Assembly: GCF_030994125.1 (NCBI RefSeq)
Contig: NZ_CP099917.1
Span: 2,074,501 to 2,138,500 of the forward strand
DNA: 64,000 bases
Direction of reading: 5' to 3'
Origin: Pseudoalteromonas xiamenensis
GTDB lineage: Bacteria; Pseudomonadota; Gammaproteobacteria; Enterobacterales; Alteromonadaceae
Every line of letters begins with the position of its first letter. The first letter of the stretch is position 1. The notes under the pieces were generated by a model, which searched no databases, was not told where the DNA came from, and was given only the letters and a program-made list of their open reading frames with translations. The translations under genes were made by a program, and so were the position numbers. Shown piece after piece: positions 45,101 through 56,195 of this stretch.

Positions 45101-45332
45101 TAATGATGCTTTCTTCGATTTCTTGCGGTGACGCACCCGGGTAGTTTGCTTGCACGGTAACGTAGTTAATTTCTACGTTTGGAAACATCTGGCGTTGAAT
45201 CGTAAAGTAGCTCACTAAACCCATGATGATGATGAAGAACATCAATAGGTTGGCAGCCACCGTATTATTCGCAAAATAGGCAATAATACCGTGTTCAGCG
45301 TCAGGTGTTACAGTGTGCTGTTGTTCACTCAT
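42165..45332 (-). CDS. RND-family efflux pump, inner-membrane subunit
   Basis: 1055 residues, complete RND permease with 12 membrane helices. Typical parts: IAYFANNTVAANLLMFFIIIMGLVSY as helix 1, the large periplasmic loop with NYPGASPQEIEESI, helix 4 with GIVVDDAIVIGESAYTEIERKG (proton-relay aspartates), and the second half GLIAAAGVVINDSLVMTDYVN. It belongs to the HAE1-like, AcrB-related part of the family. It follows a periplasmic adaptor gene with a 15-base gap; no TolC homologue is in the window, so outer-membrane exit is by a protein coded elsewhere. ATG 45332 has AGGAG. Confidence 0.93.
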   Translation of the reverse strand: MSEQQHTVTPDAEHGIIAYFANNTVAANLLMFFIIIMGLVSYFTIQRQMFPNVEINYVTVQANYPGASPQEIEESIIIKLEEALKDVTEIKRGVYRSFRGGGAAQLEIHKDEDLTEVTDKIRAKVNSIATFPAAMEPLRVQQVEFKQDVIQMALTAALPIQELKPLAKQIEDELLQRGNISIVERFTPSYEIGIEIEPDMLRRYNLTIAQVASAIRGYSANFSAGQIRSEGGIIAVRVENQYYHGEEFRHIPVKVGSNGAKVLLQDVATIKDGFVEGEYYNKLNGTNAVYIAVKATKDQNMMPVAASVHKYIEEKNASLPPGIHIEPIVDMTYYLDARLEMMKSNMIAGAILVAIMLTIFLRFKLAFWVMVGLPVCFLGAIMMMPIFGVTINITSLFGFIMVLGIVVDDAIVIGESAYTEIERKGANVKNVIIGAKRVATPATFGVLTTIAVFAPMVMSSGPESAIFKSISIVVILCLVFSLIESKWILPAHIAHTTFKPMREGSWRVRFNKRFFGFVNGPYKRFIERCVEWRWSVLAAFVAMMIVSVSLITANLVRVVPMPKVPHDFPLISITMNDNVSDEQTISAMTQIEDMMKQVDAEIEAEFGQKMVKNYFVFNESRTEGQVLTALVEEELRPFDAFELTRRWREHMPTIAGVKSLLIIDDVGSGGNRDGEFGYRLYGSDLPTLNAAGRRLIAMLQQEKGLFDISSSIDPESKEIQFVLKPVAYDLGLDLASVANQVGMSFYGGEAQRVLRDGEELKVMVRYPELEREALASLKYSVITTPTGREVMLGDVVDFIEKPGISYIRRDNGYRTVYVYGNIDEQQVEPSAVVKNIKDNVLPKLLEEFPTIKTELGGSIEEQQAQTDEQILFFIAGMLIVYMLLAVPLKSYSQPLIVMSVIPFGLVGAIWGHLWIGLDLSMMSFFGLIAAAGVVINDSLVMTDYVNQVRREGVKLKDAVVEAGCARFRAITLTSITTFAGVIPIIFETSLQAKFVIPMAVSLGFAVMFATVITLVLVPCLYIILTDLGALSSGAKVKISALVAKLRGAKADKAGV

Positions 45333-45347
45333 GATCACTCCTTGGCT

Positions 45348-46514
45348 TTACAGCTTTTCCGCAGGCGTCGCGTTGCTTGATTCATCTTTTGAACCCGCAA
45401 CTCGCACTGCCAACCCTTTCGTCGGGTACTCCGGCAATGTCATGACGATTTTATCGCTGCTTTCTAACCCTTCACCCACTAGGAAATAACCACCTTCCTC
45501 ACGAATAACCCGCACTTTGCGTGGCTCTAATTTACCTTCGTCATTCATGACCCAGACGGTTTGGTTGTTAACCAAATCTTGAGGGAGCTTGAAAATTTGT
45601 TTCAGGGTCGCGCCTTTGAATGCCACGTTAACAAATGAACCGAATTTCATTGCTGGTTGGTTCGTTTTAAATCCGTATGGATCGTCCACTCGGACAACGA
45701 GGTGGCTCATACGTGTTGCGGTATCCACTACGCCTAAGTCGCGTGCAATTTTCGCTTCACGAGTAAAACCGTTGATGCCTTTGTTCGACACTTCTGCAGG
45801 CAATCCTTCGATACGATTTGGTAAAAAGACGCTATCAAAACCCGCAACTGGAATTTCAATTTCGCCTGTCTCAATATTGTTAAGCACGGCAAGTGGGTTA
45901 CCTGGCGTAACAAATTGACCCAAACCCACTTCTCTTTTCACGACAATCGCGTCAAATGGTGCTGTAATGTCACAATTGGCAAGATCACGACGTGCGCGCT
46001 GTAAACCCGCTTTCGCAGACTTAACTGCGGCTTCCGCACTCATTACCTGAGGCTTGCGCAAAAATAAATCTGTGTGCTTTTTGTCTGGGAAACGACGCGC
46101 TTCATCCTTTGCCACTTCTGCTTTCGCACGCTCTTCAATTAACGCGGCTTCTGCACGCGCCAATTCAGCTTCCGCTTGCAATACTGCCGCTTCGTAATTG
46201 TCTTTCTCGATTTGCATCAAGACATCACCTTTAGCCACCAAGCCACCAGCAACAAAACTTTCGTGCCAGTACGTCACTTTGCCAGAAACTTGAGCCGCCA
46301 AACTAGTTCTTTCCAACGGTTTAAGTTCACCATAGCTTTGGATAACGACTTGATAATCGCTCGGCTCCATCGTTTCAACTTGTACGACAGGTCGCGTATC
46401 AACTTGCTTTTGCTCTTCGTCTTTCTTCGCAACGGCTGCTACACCCATCGACGCAGCGGCTCCGACAGCAATGAGGGCAAATGGCAGTGTCCATCTCATC
46501 ACGCTCTTTTTCAT
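45348..46514 (-). CDS. RND efflux periplasmic adaptor (membrane-fusion protein)
   Basis: 388 residues. N-terminal anchor (MRWTLPFALIAVGAAASMGVAAVA), lipoyl-like halves (SYGELKPLERTSLAAQVSGKVTYWHESFVAGGLVAKGDVLMQIE and ANCDITAPFDAIVVKREVGLGQFVTPG), a helical hairpin between them, and a beta-barrel to the C-terminus. It links the RND pump to the outer membrane. GAAGGA precedes ATG 46514; the in-frame start at 46544 is less good. First gene of the pump operon; no regulator gene is adjacent. Confidence 0.92.
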   Translation of the reverse strand: MKKSVMRWTLPFALIAVGAAASMGVAAVAKKDEEQKQVDTRPVVQVETMEPSDYQVVIQSYGELKPLERTSLAAQVSGKVTYWHESFVAGGLVAKGDVLMQIEKDNYEAAVLQAEAELARAEAALIEERAKAEVAKDEARRFPDKKHTDLFLRKPQVMSAEAAVKSAKAGLQRARRDLANCDITAPFDAIVVKREVGLGQFVTPGNPLAVLNNIETGEIEIPVAGFDSVFLPNRIEGLPAEVSNKGINGFTREAKIARDLGVVDTATRMSHLVVRVDDPYGFKTNQPAMKFGSFVNVAFKGATLKQIFKLPQDLVNNQTVWVMNDEGKLEPRKVRVIREEGGYFLVGEGLESSDKIVMTLPEYPTKGLAVRVAGSKDESSNATPAEKL

Positions 46515-46725
46515 GATCAGTCCTTCTCTAATTCTACTGGTCACATTGTAACAATATAAATATCAACAGAAAGGTGACATTTGTAAGTTTCTGTAACTTT
46601 TTTTACGGATTTTTATACAAAATAACCCTCTGCTTTTTGCATTAAATTTATTCTTAAAATGATCGTATTTGAATTAGGTCATTTGACACTTGATTTCCAA
46701 CCATTTTTCCCGATAAATTGCATTA

Positions 46726-47937
46726 ATGACAAGTAATCAGAGAGTTATGGAGATGGTCTGGAAAATTTTCGGATTGTGCAGTTTACTTTTAGTGGTTGGT
46801 TGTACAACAACGTCCATGCACAACCGTTCACTTGAAACACATTCTCCAGCACCTCTGAATATTGCAGAAAAGATCAATCATACTTTGTTTAATAAAGTTG
46901 CAATCCCTTCAGCATCTGAACTCTTTTCCTTACCAGATGAAGAACGCACTAAATTTTTTGCTTTTCAAGCGCACGCACGACGACTTGGGGCGCGAGAAGA
47001 CAAGATTATTTTTAATTATTTAGAAGCCAAACTAGACGAGTTTACCTACGATGGACAAACTCTGACGGCCCAAGAAAGTTTGCAAGAAAATCATGGTAAT
47101 TGCATTTCGCTTGCTATTCTCACTGAATCTTATGCCCAGCTCGCACATGTTCAAACTAGCTTTACTGAAGTCTCTAGCATTCCAATTTACCAAGTACAAA
47201 ATGGGACTGTTTTAGTCGCGAACCACTTTAAAACAAAGTTACTTGCTCCCGAGGAAACACCAACGGAAAAAGGGTGGATTTCTTTTTCCAAAGCGGGCAC
47301 CGTCGTCGACTATTTTCCTGAATTCGATTCCGTATTTATTGGCAATGCCACACGCACTGATTTAATCACGAAGTTTTACGCCAACCGAAGCGTCGATGCG
47401 TTGCTTGCCGAAGAATACGATCTCAGTTATTCCTATTTATTAGAAGCACTTACACTTTCACCAAATGATGCTGAACTGCTAAACCTTGCCGCACTACTCC
47501 ACAAACGAAAAGGCGATTTCGATACTGCCAATAAGCTATTTGAATTCGGCTTTGAACAAAATGTTAAGAGCTACAACCTACTCAGCAACTACATCACACT
47601 ACTCGATCCTATAGAGGATGCAACACGAATTGCCTTAGTGGAATCAGAATTTGAACAAGCCAGTACTACACCTATCGACTGGCTATTATTGGCGCAAGAT
47701 TATGTGAGAAAAGACCAACTTAATACGGCCGAACGGTTACTTTCAAAAGTCATTGACGCCGTACCTTATTTACCTGAACCCTACATAGAGCAAGCCAAAA
47801 TCCACTATCTCAGAGGCAATTTTACAAGAGCACGTGAACTACTCGCCACGGCAAGCCAAAAAACATCTCAAAAACATAAACTTGCTATAATCCAAGCGAA
47901 ACAGACCGCCTTGTTACGTCTGAATGCTAAGGAATAA
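46726..47937 (+). CDS. Lipoprotein with transglutaminase-like and TPR domains
   Basis: 403 residues. Lipobox LVVGC (C26 from the first ATG; ATGs at 46747 and 46753 are alternative starts). About 95-190 is transglutaminase-like: cysteine in ENHGNCISLAILTESYA and histidine in LVANHFKTK. From about 220 there are TPR-type helix pairs (YSYLLEALTLSPNDAELLNLAALLHKRKGDFDTANKLFEFG; YLPEPYIEQAKIHYLRGNFTRARELL). Probably an envelope scaffold or peptidase-like factor; no precise function. Single gene. Confidence 0.8.
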   Translation: MTSNQRVMEMVWKIFGLCSLLLVVGCTTTSMHNRSLETHSPAPLNIAEKINHTLFNKVAIPSASELFSLPDEERTKFFAFQAHARRLGAREDKIIFNYLEAKLDEFTYDGQTLTAQESLQENHGNCISLAILTESYAQLAHVQTSFTEVSSIPIYQVQNGTVLVANHFKTKLLAPEETPTEKGWISFSKAGTVVDYFPEFDSVFIGNATRTDLITKFYANRSVDALLAEEYDLSYSYLLEALTLSPNDAELLNLAALLHKRKGDFDTANKLFEFGFEQNVKSYNLLSNYITLLDPIEDATRIALVESEFEQASTTPIDWLLLAQDYVRKDQLNTAERLLSKVIDAVPYLPEPYIEQAKIHYLRGNFTRARELLATASQKTSQKHKLAIIQAKQTALLRLNAKE

Positions 47938-48039
47938 GAAAAGTAAAATATATGTAAATATATTATTAACACAAACTTTACACCTCTGTGTTGTACCACT
48001 ATGGTTTGGTTGGATACATAATCAACAAAAAGGTACAAC

Positions 48040-49851
48040 ATGAAACATTTAACACCGTTATTGAGTCTTCTAGCGAGCTCGGTTGCCTTGGCAACATACG
48101 CATCCGAAACAAACGTTCAACCTTTGACCGAAGCACATATGCTGAAATACACACAGCAAGCGCAAAAGTTGTCTATCGGCAAAAAAGAAGTCGTCCATCG
48201 CAAACTCAACCAAGGTCATCAGCAACTGAATAGCGCAATGACTTCGCCTATTACTCAGACGATTTCGCATCCTGGTGCCAGCTACATTAAATTGCACTTT
48301 ACCGATTTAGATTTGACGCAAGGTGGCAAACTTGTTGTTGCTTCTGCTGATGGCTCAGAGCGTTACGAATATACGGTCGACAATGCAAGCACCGCGTCAT
48401 TCGATTTACGCCTTGGTGATACTGAAAACAAACAATTCTCGACGATGTCGGTATCAAGTGACACCGCTGTCGTTACCTTTTATCCTGGCGTTGACCAAGA
48501 GTCCCACTTTGGCGAAATCGACTTTTACTACCACGGCAATGAAGGTACTGTCGGCGAGGACACACTTATCAACGAAGAGATGAGCACCTTTTCAACATGC
48601 GGCTCAATGGAACGCAAAGATGTGCAATGTTGGGCACAAAACCATCCGGTTGAATTTGACCGCTCGCGCCCTGTGGCTCGACTATTAATCGCTGGCAGCA
48701 GCTTGTGTACAGCATGGCGAGTTGGTCCAGACAACCGCATGTTCACCAACAACCACTGTATCGAAAGCGCGCAAGAGTTGACGGCAACAGAAGTGTGGTT
48801 CAACTATCAGAACATCCAGTGTAATGGCTCAACGAAAGAGACCGTGGTGAAAGTAACGGGTAAAGATTTACTCAAAACCGACTACACACTCGACTACACA
48901 CTCTTTACCGTTAATGACTTTGTGAAAACCGCACCATTTGGTTACTTCGGGTTAGATGTGCGTGACCCAGCTCAAAATGAACGCATCTATATTCCTCAGC
49001 ACGGTTCTGGTAACCCGAAAGAACTGTCCATTGAGTCGGATAAAGATTCCAATGGTCTTTGCTCGGTCAATGAACCAACCGCAAACGGCCGTGGCACAGG
49101 CACGGACATCGGTTATTACTGCGACACCATCGGCGGTTCTTCTGGTAGTCCTGTACTTTCGGGCGACACCAATAAAGTGCTTGCGTTGCACCATTTAGGA
49201 GGCTGTACCAACAAAGGCGCTAAAATAAAGCAAATTTGGCCACAAGTGGCGAGCCACTTTAACAACCAAATTCCTGAAGGGGATAACTCAACAGGCACGC
49301 CACCACCGGTCGCACGCTTTACCTACAATTGTTCCGCGTTAACTTGTCAATTTGACGGTAGTGGCTCAACAGGCAATGTTCAATCACATCAATGGCAATT
49401 TGGTGATGGTGAGACTGCCCTGGGTGCTATTCAAAGCCACAGCTATACAACTGATGCCGTCTACGATGTAACTCTGACGGTCGTTGATGATAAGGGCAAG
49501 ACGTCCGTCAACATGCAGACCGTAACCGTAGGTCAGGTGTTGGACGAAGCACGACTGGATAAAGGTGTGCCAAAAACGGGGCTGGAAGGTTCTCGTGGTA
49601 GCGAATTACGTTATTACTTCGATGTTCCGGCGGGCGTAAGCGTTTCAGTGAAAACGACGGGTGGCGCAGGTGATGCTGACTTATACGTGCAATTTGGTGC
49701 AGAACCGACCACCTCTGTCTATGACTGCCGTCCGTTTAAATCAGGAAACACAGAATCGTGCTCGCTGACTAACGGTGCTGGCCGCTACTTCGTCATGGTT
49801 CGTGGATACACCACGTTTTCAGGTCTTGAGTTGGTCGCAGATTATCAATAA
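48040..49851 (+). CDS. Secreted trypsin-like serine protease with PKD and PPC domains
   Basis: 603 residues. Signal peptide ends near TYASE; a pro-region of about 160 residues follows. The S1-type domain (about 180-410) has SSLCTAWRVGPDNRMFTNNHC (catalytic His), DYTL (Asp) and YYCDTIGGSSGSPV (Ser), resembling lysyl endopeptidase-type enzymes. Then a PKD domain (about 420-500, HQWQFGDGETALG) and a PPC domain (about 510-603, AGDADLYVQFGAEP). The PPC end matches that of the ExeM nuclease in kind, which suggests a common type II secretion route. AAAAGG lies before the ATG. Confidence 0.9.
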   Translation: MKHLTPLLSLLASSVALATYASETNVQPLTEAHMLKYTQQAQKLSIGKKEVVHRKLNQGHQQLNSAMTSPITQTISHPGASYIKLHFTDLDLTQGGKLVVASADGSERYEYTVDNASTASFDLRLGDTENKQFSTMSVSSDTAVVTFYPGVDQESHFGEIDFYYHGNEGTVGEDTLINEEMSTFSTCGSMERKDVQCWAQNHPVEFDRSRPVARLLIAGSSLCTAWRVGPDNRMFTNNHCIESAQELTATEVWFNYQNIQCNGSTKETVVKVTGKDLLKTDYTLDYTLFTVNDFVKTAPFGYFGLDVRDPAQNERIYIPQHGSGNPKELSIESDKDSNGLCSVNEPTANGRGTGTDIGYYCDTIGGSSGSPVLSGDTNKVLALHHLGGCTNKGAKIKQIWPQVASHFNNQIPEGDNSTGTPPPVARFTYNCSALTCQFDGSGSTGNVQSHQWQFGDGETALGAIQSHSYTTDAVYDVTLTVVDDKGKTSVNMQTVTVGQVLDEARLDKGVPKTGLEGSRGSELRYYFDVPAGVSVSVKTTGGAGDADLYVQFGAEPTTSVYDCRPFKSGNTESCSLTNGAGRYFVMVRGYTTFSGLELVADYQ

Positions 49852-49876
49852 TCTCAACTAAATCGTTCATAAAATG

Positions 49877-49911
49877 AAAATCCGCTTGGCATGTACATCA
49901 AGCGGATTTTT
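49877..49911. terminator. Terminator between the protease and the mutarotase genes
   Basis: AAAATCCGCTTG / CAAGCGGATTTT, a perfect 12-bp stem with a 10-base loop and a T-run; the A-run makes it bidirectional for the convergent genes. Confidence 0.92.
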
Positions 49912-49935
49912 ACCTTATTAAACGGTGAACAATGA

Positions 49936-50787
49936 TTATTGCCAAGACAAGATCGTTGATAATGTGTGGCTTTCATTCGGTTGAAGTGTCACAGCGTCTT
50001 CCATCACATTAGCCGCCTCGAGACATAACATCGTCAGGTATTCGTCATCACGGAAATTGCTTAAGCGCTTGGCCTTTTCTATCCATGGATTCCAAAGTAC
50101 ACAGGACGCTGAATGTTCACGTGCAACCCTCATCGTACCCTGAGGGGTATGTATTTTCTGAATGGCCGGCGCTTGGGTGTAGACCATGTCCGTTTCACGT
50201 GCAAAACCCACCTCGTCATTTTGCGCAAAAGGGCCTTCGCCAAATTCAATGTATTGCGCACCTTGCAAACCTTCTACCGTGGTTTTTTGAATGTCTGACG
50301 TTGGGAAGTACGTGTGTAGTGCTTGTGTGAGCGTAAACGGTGTGTCACCTAAGTTCGTGTTTGTGAGATCAACGCGCAATGAATGACCCAGTACAAAGGT
50401 TACAACTAATGACGATTTATGAGACCAAAACGTTGTGTCTACCGTGTCCATTGGTAACGCTAAGCGGATATGAATATCGCCGTTAATTTCTTCCACGTGT
50501 TTAAGCGACCAGAGTAACTTACGTGCAACACCGTGAATTGGCCAATCGGCCTTTTCATGGACACCAAACCAAGGCCAGCAAATTGGAATGCCGCCACGCA
50601 CGGGTTTGCCCATTTGATAATCTTCATCACTGGATACCCAAATTAGCGGCGCTTGTCCTTTTGGGGTAAATTCGGTCAGTTGCGCACCTTGCAAAAAGAT
50701 AGTGGCGTCACAGCGCGCGCTGTTTACTTTCAAATAAGATAGGCCGGATGCCATTTCATGTTGTGTAACCGTTGTTGGTAACTGCAT
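49936..50787 (-). CDS. D-hexose-6-phosphate mutarotase (YeaD-like aldose epimerase)
   Basis: 283 residues, cytoplasmic galactose-mutarotase fold. The segments FLQGAQLTEFTPKGQAPLIWVSS, RGGIPICWPWFGVHE, WPIHGVARKLLW and ALHTYFPTSDI are those of the YeaD family, which interconverts anomers of glucose-6-phosphate. H in HGVAR and H in LHTYF are likely active-site residues. GAGGAC precedes the ATG. It is not next to gapA here. Single gene. Confidence 0.92.
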   Translation of the reverse strand: MQLPTTVTQHEMASGLSYLKVNSARCDATIFLQGAQLTEFTPKGQAPLIWVSSDEDYQMGKPVRGGIPICWPWFGVHEKADWPIHGVARKLLWSLKHVEEINGDIHIRLALPMDTVDTTFWSHKSSLVVTFVLGHSLRVDLTNTNLGDTPFTLTQALHTYFPTSDIQKTTVEGLQGAQYIEFGEGPFAQNDEVGFARETDMVYTQAPAIQKIHTPQGTMRVAREHSASCVLWNPWIEKAKRLSNFRDDEYLTMLCLEAANVMEDAVTLQPNESHTLSTILSWQ

Positions 50788-51072
50788 AATTTGTCCTCAA
50801 CGCGTTTTCCTTAGAGCAATTATGCAATGCGCGCAGAATTGTTCAAATAGGAAAAGTGACTTTATGAAGGAGTTTCACGTACCACCAAGTTTAACCGCCA
50901 ATACGCGCTCTTTTTTGTGTTTAACTATGCCGCTTTTAAAGATATTTTCAATCCGCTTTCGACAGACCGAGTAGACTCGTGACTGCTTATTTATGCTTAG
51001 CAACGAACGTTTTTAGCAATTTTCCAACCCTGTGATAAGCTAGATCTTAGGTCCTACTCACTTTATTTGCCT

Positions 51073-51480
51073 ATGAAATTTTTATTAACTAAACGTTTTT
51101 GGCTTCATATTGCAGGCATTGCTTTTGTCGGACTGGGGTTTCTTGGGATGGCACTTCCTGTGATGCCCACAACTGTATTTTTCATTCTTGCCTTAGTCTG
51201 TTTCACCCGCTCGTCACCTGAATTCGCCCAGCGCTTGTTGGATCACCCCAAATACGGTCCATCTCTGCGGTTATGGCAAGATCACCGTGTTATTCCTATG
51301 AAAGGTAAATGCATGGCGGGTACTGGCATGCTTCTTGGGTTTGTGGTTTTATGCTTTACGAGCGCGCCTCTTTGGGTCATGTTTATGGTGGGCGGCATTG
51401 AATTAGCCGTACTCTACTACATTTGTACGCGCCCTTCTAAAGTGCCTTCTCAATGTGTCCTTAAAAGACCTGTCGGTTGA
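51073..51480 (+). CDS. YbaN family (DUF454) inner-membrane protein
   Basis: 135 residues with three or four helices. The DUF454 signature GLGFLGMALPVMPTTVFFILALVCFTRSSPEFAQRLLDHPKYG is complete, followed by HRVIPMKGKCMAG. Function unknown. ATG 51073 is chosen over an in-frame TTG two codons earlier. Its 3' end overlaps the convergent PAP2 gene by 31 bases. Confidence 0.88.
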   Translation: MKFLLTKRFWLHIAGIAFVGLGFLGMALPVMPTTVFFILALVCFTRSSPEFAQRLLDHPKYGPSLRLWQDHRVIPMKGKCMAGTGMLLGFVVLCFTSAPLWVMFMVGGIELAVLYYICTRPSKVPSQCVLKRPVG

Positions 51481-52175
51481 AAAGTAGGTACACCCAACGA
51501 GTAACCATTCCCTTTAACCAACCAGAGAAACGGCCAATAACACGCCCAAAAGCTAAACACGACATCCGATAAAAAATGACCACCCTGAATAATGCGCACC
51601 ACTCCGACAGTCGCACCGAGCAAGACACCTAGCTGCCACCAGCGGCGGCGACCGAACACCCAGCCAAACAGCATAAAATAAAATCCAATGGCGGCATGCC
51701 CACTGACAAAAGAACAATTGCGACGACATTCGCCAGAATAAGCAAACGCTGAGGAAAAGTGTTTCTCACCCGAAAATTGTTCAATTTGATGGGGCCGAGC
51801 TCGGCCAAGTGAGTTGTCTTTGATAATGGTGTTAACCAAAATACCGGGAACAAACACCAGTGCGATAGTCATAATTTTCAGTTGCTTAAGTCGGCATTCG
51901 CGTAGTTCATTCTTTTTATCAACCCAGAAATAACGGACAAACACACACACAAAGCCAAGGAGTAAAACATAATGGATCTTGGCAAATGTCCAATAGATCA
52001 CTTGCACCAAATCATTGTTTGCAAGAAAAAAGTGACCATCACGGAAGAACCAGCTCGATACAACAATATCCAGAATGGGAAATTGCACAAACACCACAAT
52101 ACAGACCAAACAGCCGATCACGTCAGCTCGCTGTAACCAAGCACACTTACTCGAATTAGCACCCTTCATAACCAT
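51450..52175 (-). CDS. PAP2-family phosphatase (membrane)
   Basis: 241 residues with about five or six helices. The PAP2 motifs are KDNSLGRARP, CSFVSGHAA and RIIQGGHFLSDV, all catalytic residues present. Such enzymes remove phosphate from lipid or isoprenoid-pyrophosphate substrates, including lipid A. The start (ATG 52175 or 52169) lies within the last 20 bases of the glycosyltransferase gene, so the two are translationally linked and may act in one envelope-lipid pathway. Confidence 0.88.
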   Translation of the reverse strand: MVMKGANSSKCAWLQRADVIGCLVCIVVFVQFPILDIVVSSWFFRDGHFFLANNDLVQVIYWTFAKIHYVLLLGFVCVFVRYFWVDKKNELRECRLKQLKIMTIALVFVPGILVNTIIKDNSLGRARPHQIEQFSGEKHFSSAFAYSGECRRNCSFVSGHAAIGFYFMLFGWVFGRRRWWQLGVLLGATVGVVRIIQGGHFLSDVVFSFWACYWPFLWLVKGNGYSLGVPTFQPTGLLRTH

Positions 52176-53634
52176 TGAACCCTGATACTTGATATAAATA
52201 CAATTTCCGTGTGAGCGTGGGGTAAACATCAACGCTCACAGGTGCTAGCGCTTGCACCTGTTGAAAACAACCGTGCAATGCTTTTGGTGTTTCACTTAAG
52301 AACAGATAACGCTCGTTGTATTGTGCGGTTAGTGGGTAATTTAGTTGGTAGTGATCCTTGATGATCCCAGAAGGATTAAAACTACGCACTTGAATTCCCG
52401 ACCCCTCGGTAAAATCACTGCGATAAAAATGGACATACGACAATAACGCTCGAGAATCACTCAGATAGACCGTGTTTTGAGGTTGCTCTGGTATCGCCAA
52501 CACCAATTCTCGCCACCCGCTCACCCGTTGATATGGCGTATTTTTTTTGGTGGGTTCAATCTGTAACGCGCTTTGAATCTGAGGGTAACTATAGAACAGC
52601 CCAATAAGCAGAACATTGACGAATATGGCAGCCTTGAGCACGGCGATTTTCCCACGATACACCAACCAATAAGCGGCTAGTAAACTCCCTCCAACATACG
52701 TCGGTGCGGCCCAATTTGCGTTCGCGTGAGAAAGCAACGCTTGTACCATCATTGCCAGTAGCATCGGAAAGGTGACACACATCAACAGCAACGTCGTTGA
52801 CGCGAGTTTTTGTCGCCACACCCACACGGTTAAAACCCAGAATGCAACTGGACCAAACGCAAAAACTTGGCCAGCGGTAAATTCTAACCAGCGCAATGGA
52901 TGCAATAACGGTTGGTTAAGCTTTGAAATCTCAGCGGTGTGTTGGAAACTAATAAAATCGTGTGCTGCGTTCCACAGTAGATTAGGTAAAAATAGAACAA
53001 ACGCAATGAGAACAGCCAAAAGCAAACCTAACGTGTTTTCGCGCTTACGCTCAGCCTTATCTAGTCCGATATAGGCAAACAACCCAATCATCAAAACGCA
53101 CATCGTGTATTTAGACAATATACCTAGACCCAACGCAGCACCCAGACTCACCCAATAGAGCCATTTTCTCGTTTTTAACGCTGCAACAAAACTCCAAACA
53201 GCAACGCTCCAAAAAAACAATAATGGTGCATCCGTGGTCACAAACAGGCTATTAAAGCCAATTAAAGGGGCTGTAAAAAAGAGGATTGCGGCACTGTCGG
53301 CTACGTCTGTGCGTTGCCAAAGTCGCATCGCAATCTGTCGAATTACCAGCGCCGTGCAAAAATACAACAGGGCCGAACTCAATCTAACGGCCCACTCTGC
53401 ATGACCAAAAATAGACGTGGTTGCCGCAATAAGCCACGCAATCATAGGCGGCTTGGAGTAATAACCAAAATCAAGTTGGGTAGACCAGAAATGATAATAC
53501 GCTTCGTCGTAAAACAGCGCTAAATTGTGAAAGGGCCCAATCAATATATGCGCGAGAAGCAGAACCAAAAGCATTGGCACTGTGTAATTTGCACTTGAGT
53601 TTATCCCTGATTTGTCTAGCGCAGCACCTTCCAC
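52156..53634 (-). CDS. ArnT-like/GT39 membrane glycosyltransferase
   Basis: 492 residues, many helices. The N-terminal acidic motif is LFYDEAYYHFWSTQLDFGYYSKPPMIAWLI, as in the PMT/ArnT family, which takes sugars from polyprenyl-phosphate donors on the periplasmic face. The acceptor is unknown. GTG 53634 is preceded by GGAGG and is the start; an ATG start is not available. No arn genes are around, so an aminoarabinose function cannot be claimed. The PAP2 gene overlaps its 3' end. Confidence 0.85.
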   Translation of the reverse strand: MEGAALDKSGINSSANYTVPMLLVLLLAHILIGPFHNLALFYDEAYYHFWSTQLDFGYYSKPPMIAWLIAATTSIFGHAEWAVRLSSALLYFCTALVIRQIAMRLWQRTDVADSAAILFFTAPLIGFNSLFVTTDAPLLFFWSVAVWSFVAALKTRKWLYWVSLGAALGLGILSKYTMCVLMIGLFAYIGLDKAERKRENTLGLLLAVLIAFVLFLPNLLWNAAHDFISFQHTAEISKLNQPLLHPLRWLEFTAGQVFAFGPVAFWVLTVWVWRQKLASTTLLLMCVTFPMLLAMMVQALLSHANANWAAPTYVGGSLLAAYWLVYRGKIAVLKAAIFVNVLLIGLFYSYPQIQSALQIEPTKKNTPYQRVSGWRELVLAIPEQPQNTVYLSDSRALLSYVHFYRSDFTEGSGIQVRSFNPSGIIKDHYQLNYPLTAQYNERYLFLSETPKALHGCFQQVQALAPVSVDVYPTLTRKLYLYQVSGFNGYEGC

Positions 53635-53796
53635 CTAATCCTCCAAAGGCTTTTAACAGAGTTAAAATTGCTTAAGGTATTCGTGCAGTCTGAAAAATTA
53701 GTGTGACAAATTGATGATGAATTTTGGAATCGCCGATGACATATAACATTCAAAAAATGAATAGATGATTTACATTTGATTTATTTTTTAGATTAA

Positions 53797-56118
<2,322 letters not shown>

Positions 56119-56163
56119 TTTTACGGTATCAACATCTACCCACTCTCCTAATGGGTAACAAAC

Positions 56164-56187
56164 AAAGGGCACTATGTGCCCTTTTCT
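56164..56187. terminator. Terminator between katG and the desaturase gene
   Basis: AAAGGGCAC / GTGCCCTTT stem with loop TAT, then TTCTT; the 5' A stretch makes it usable from both sides. Confidence 0.85.
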
Positions 56188-56195
56188 TATCTTCG

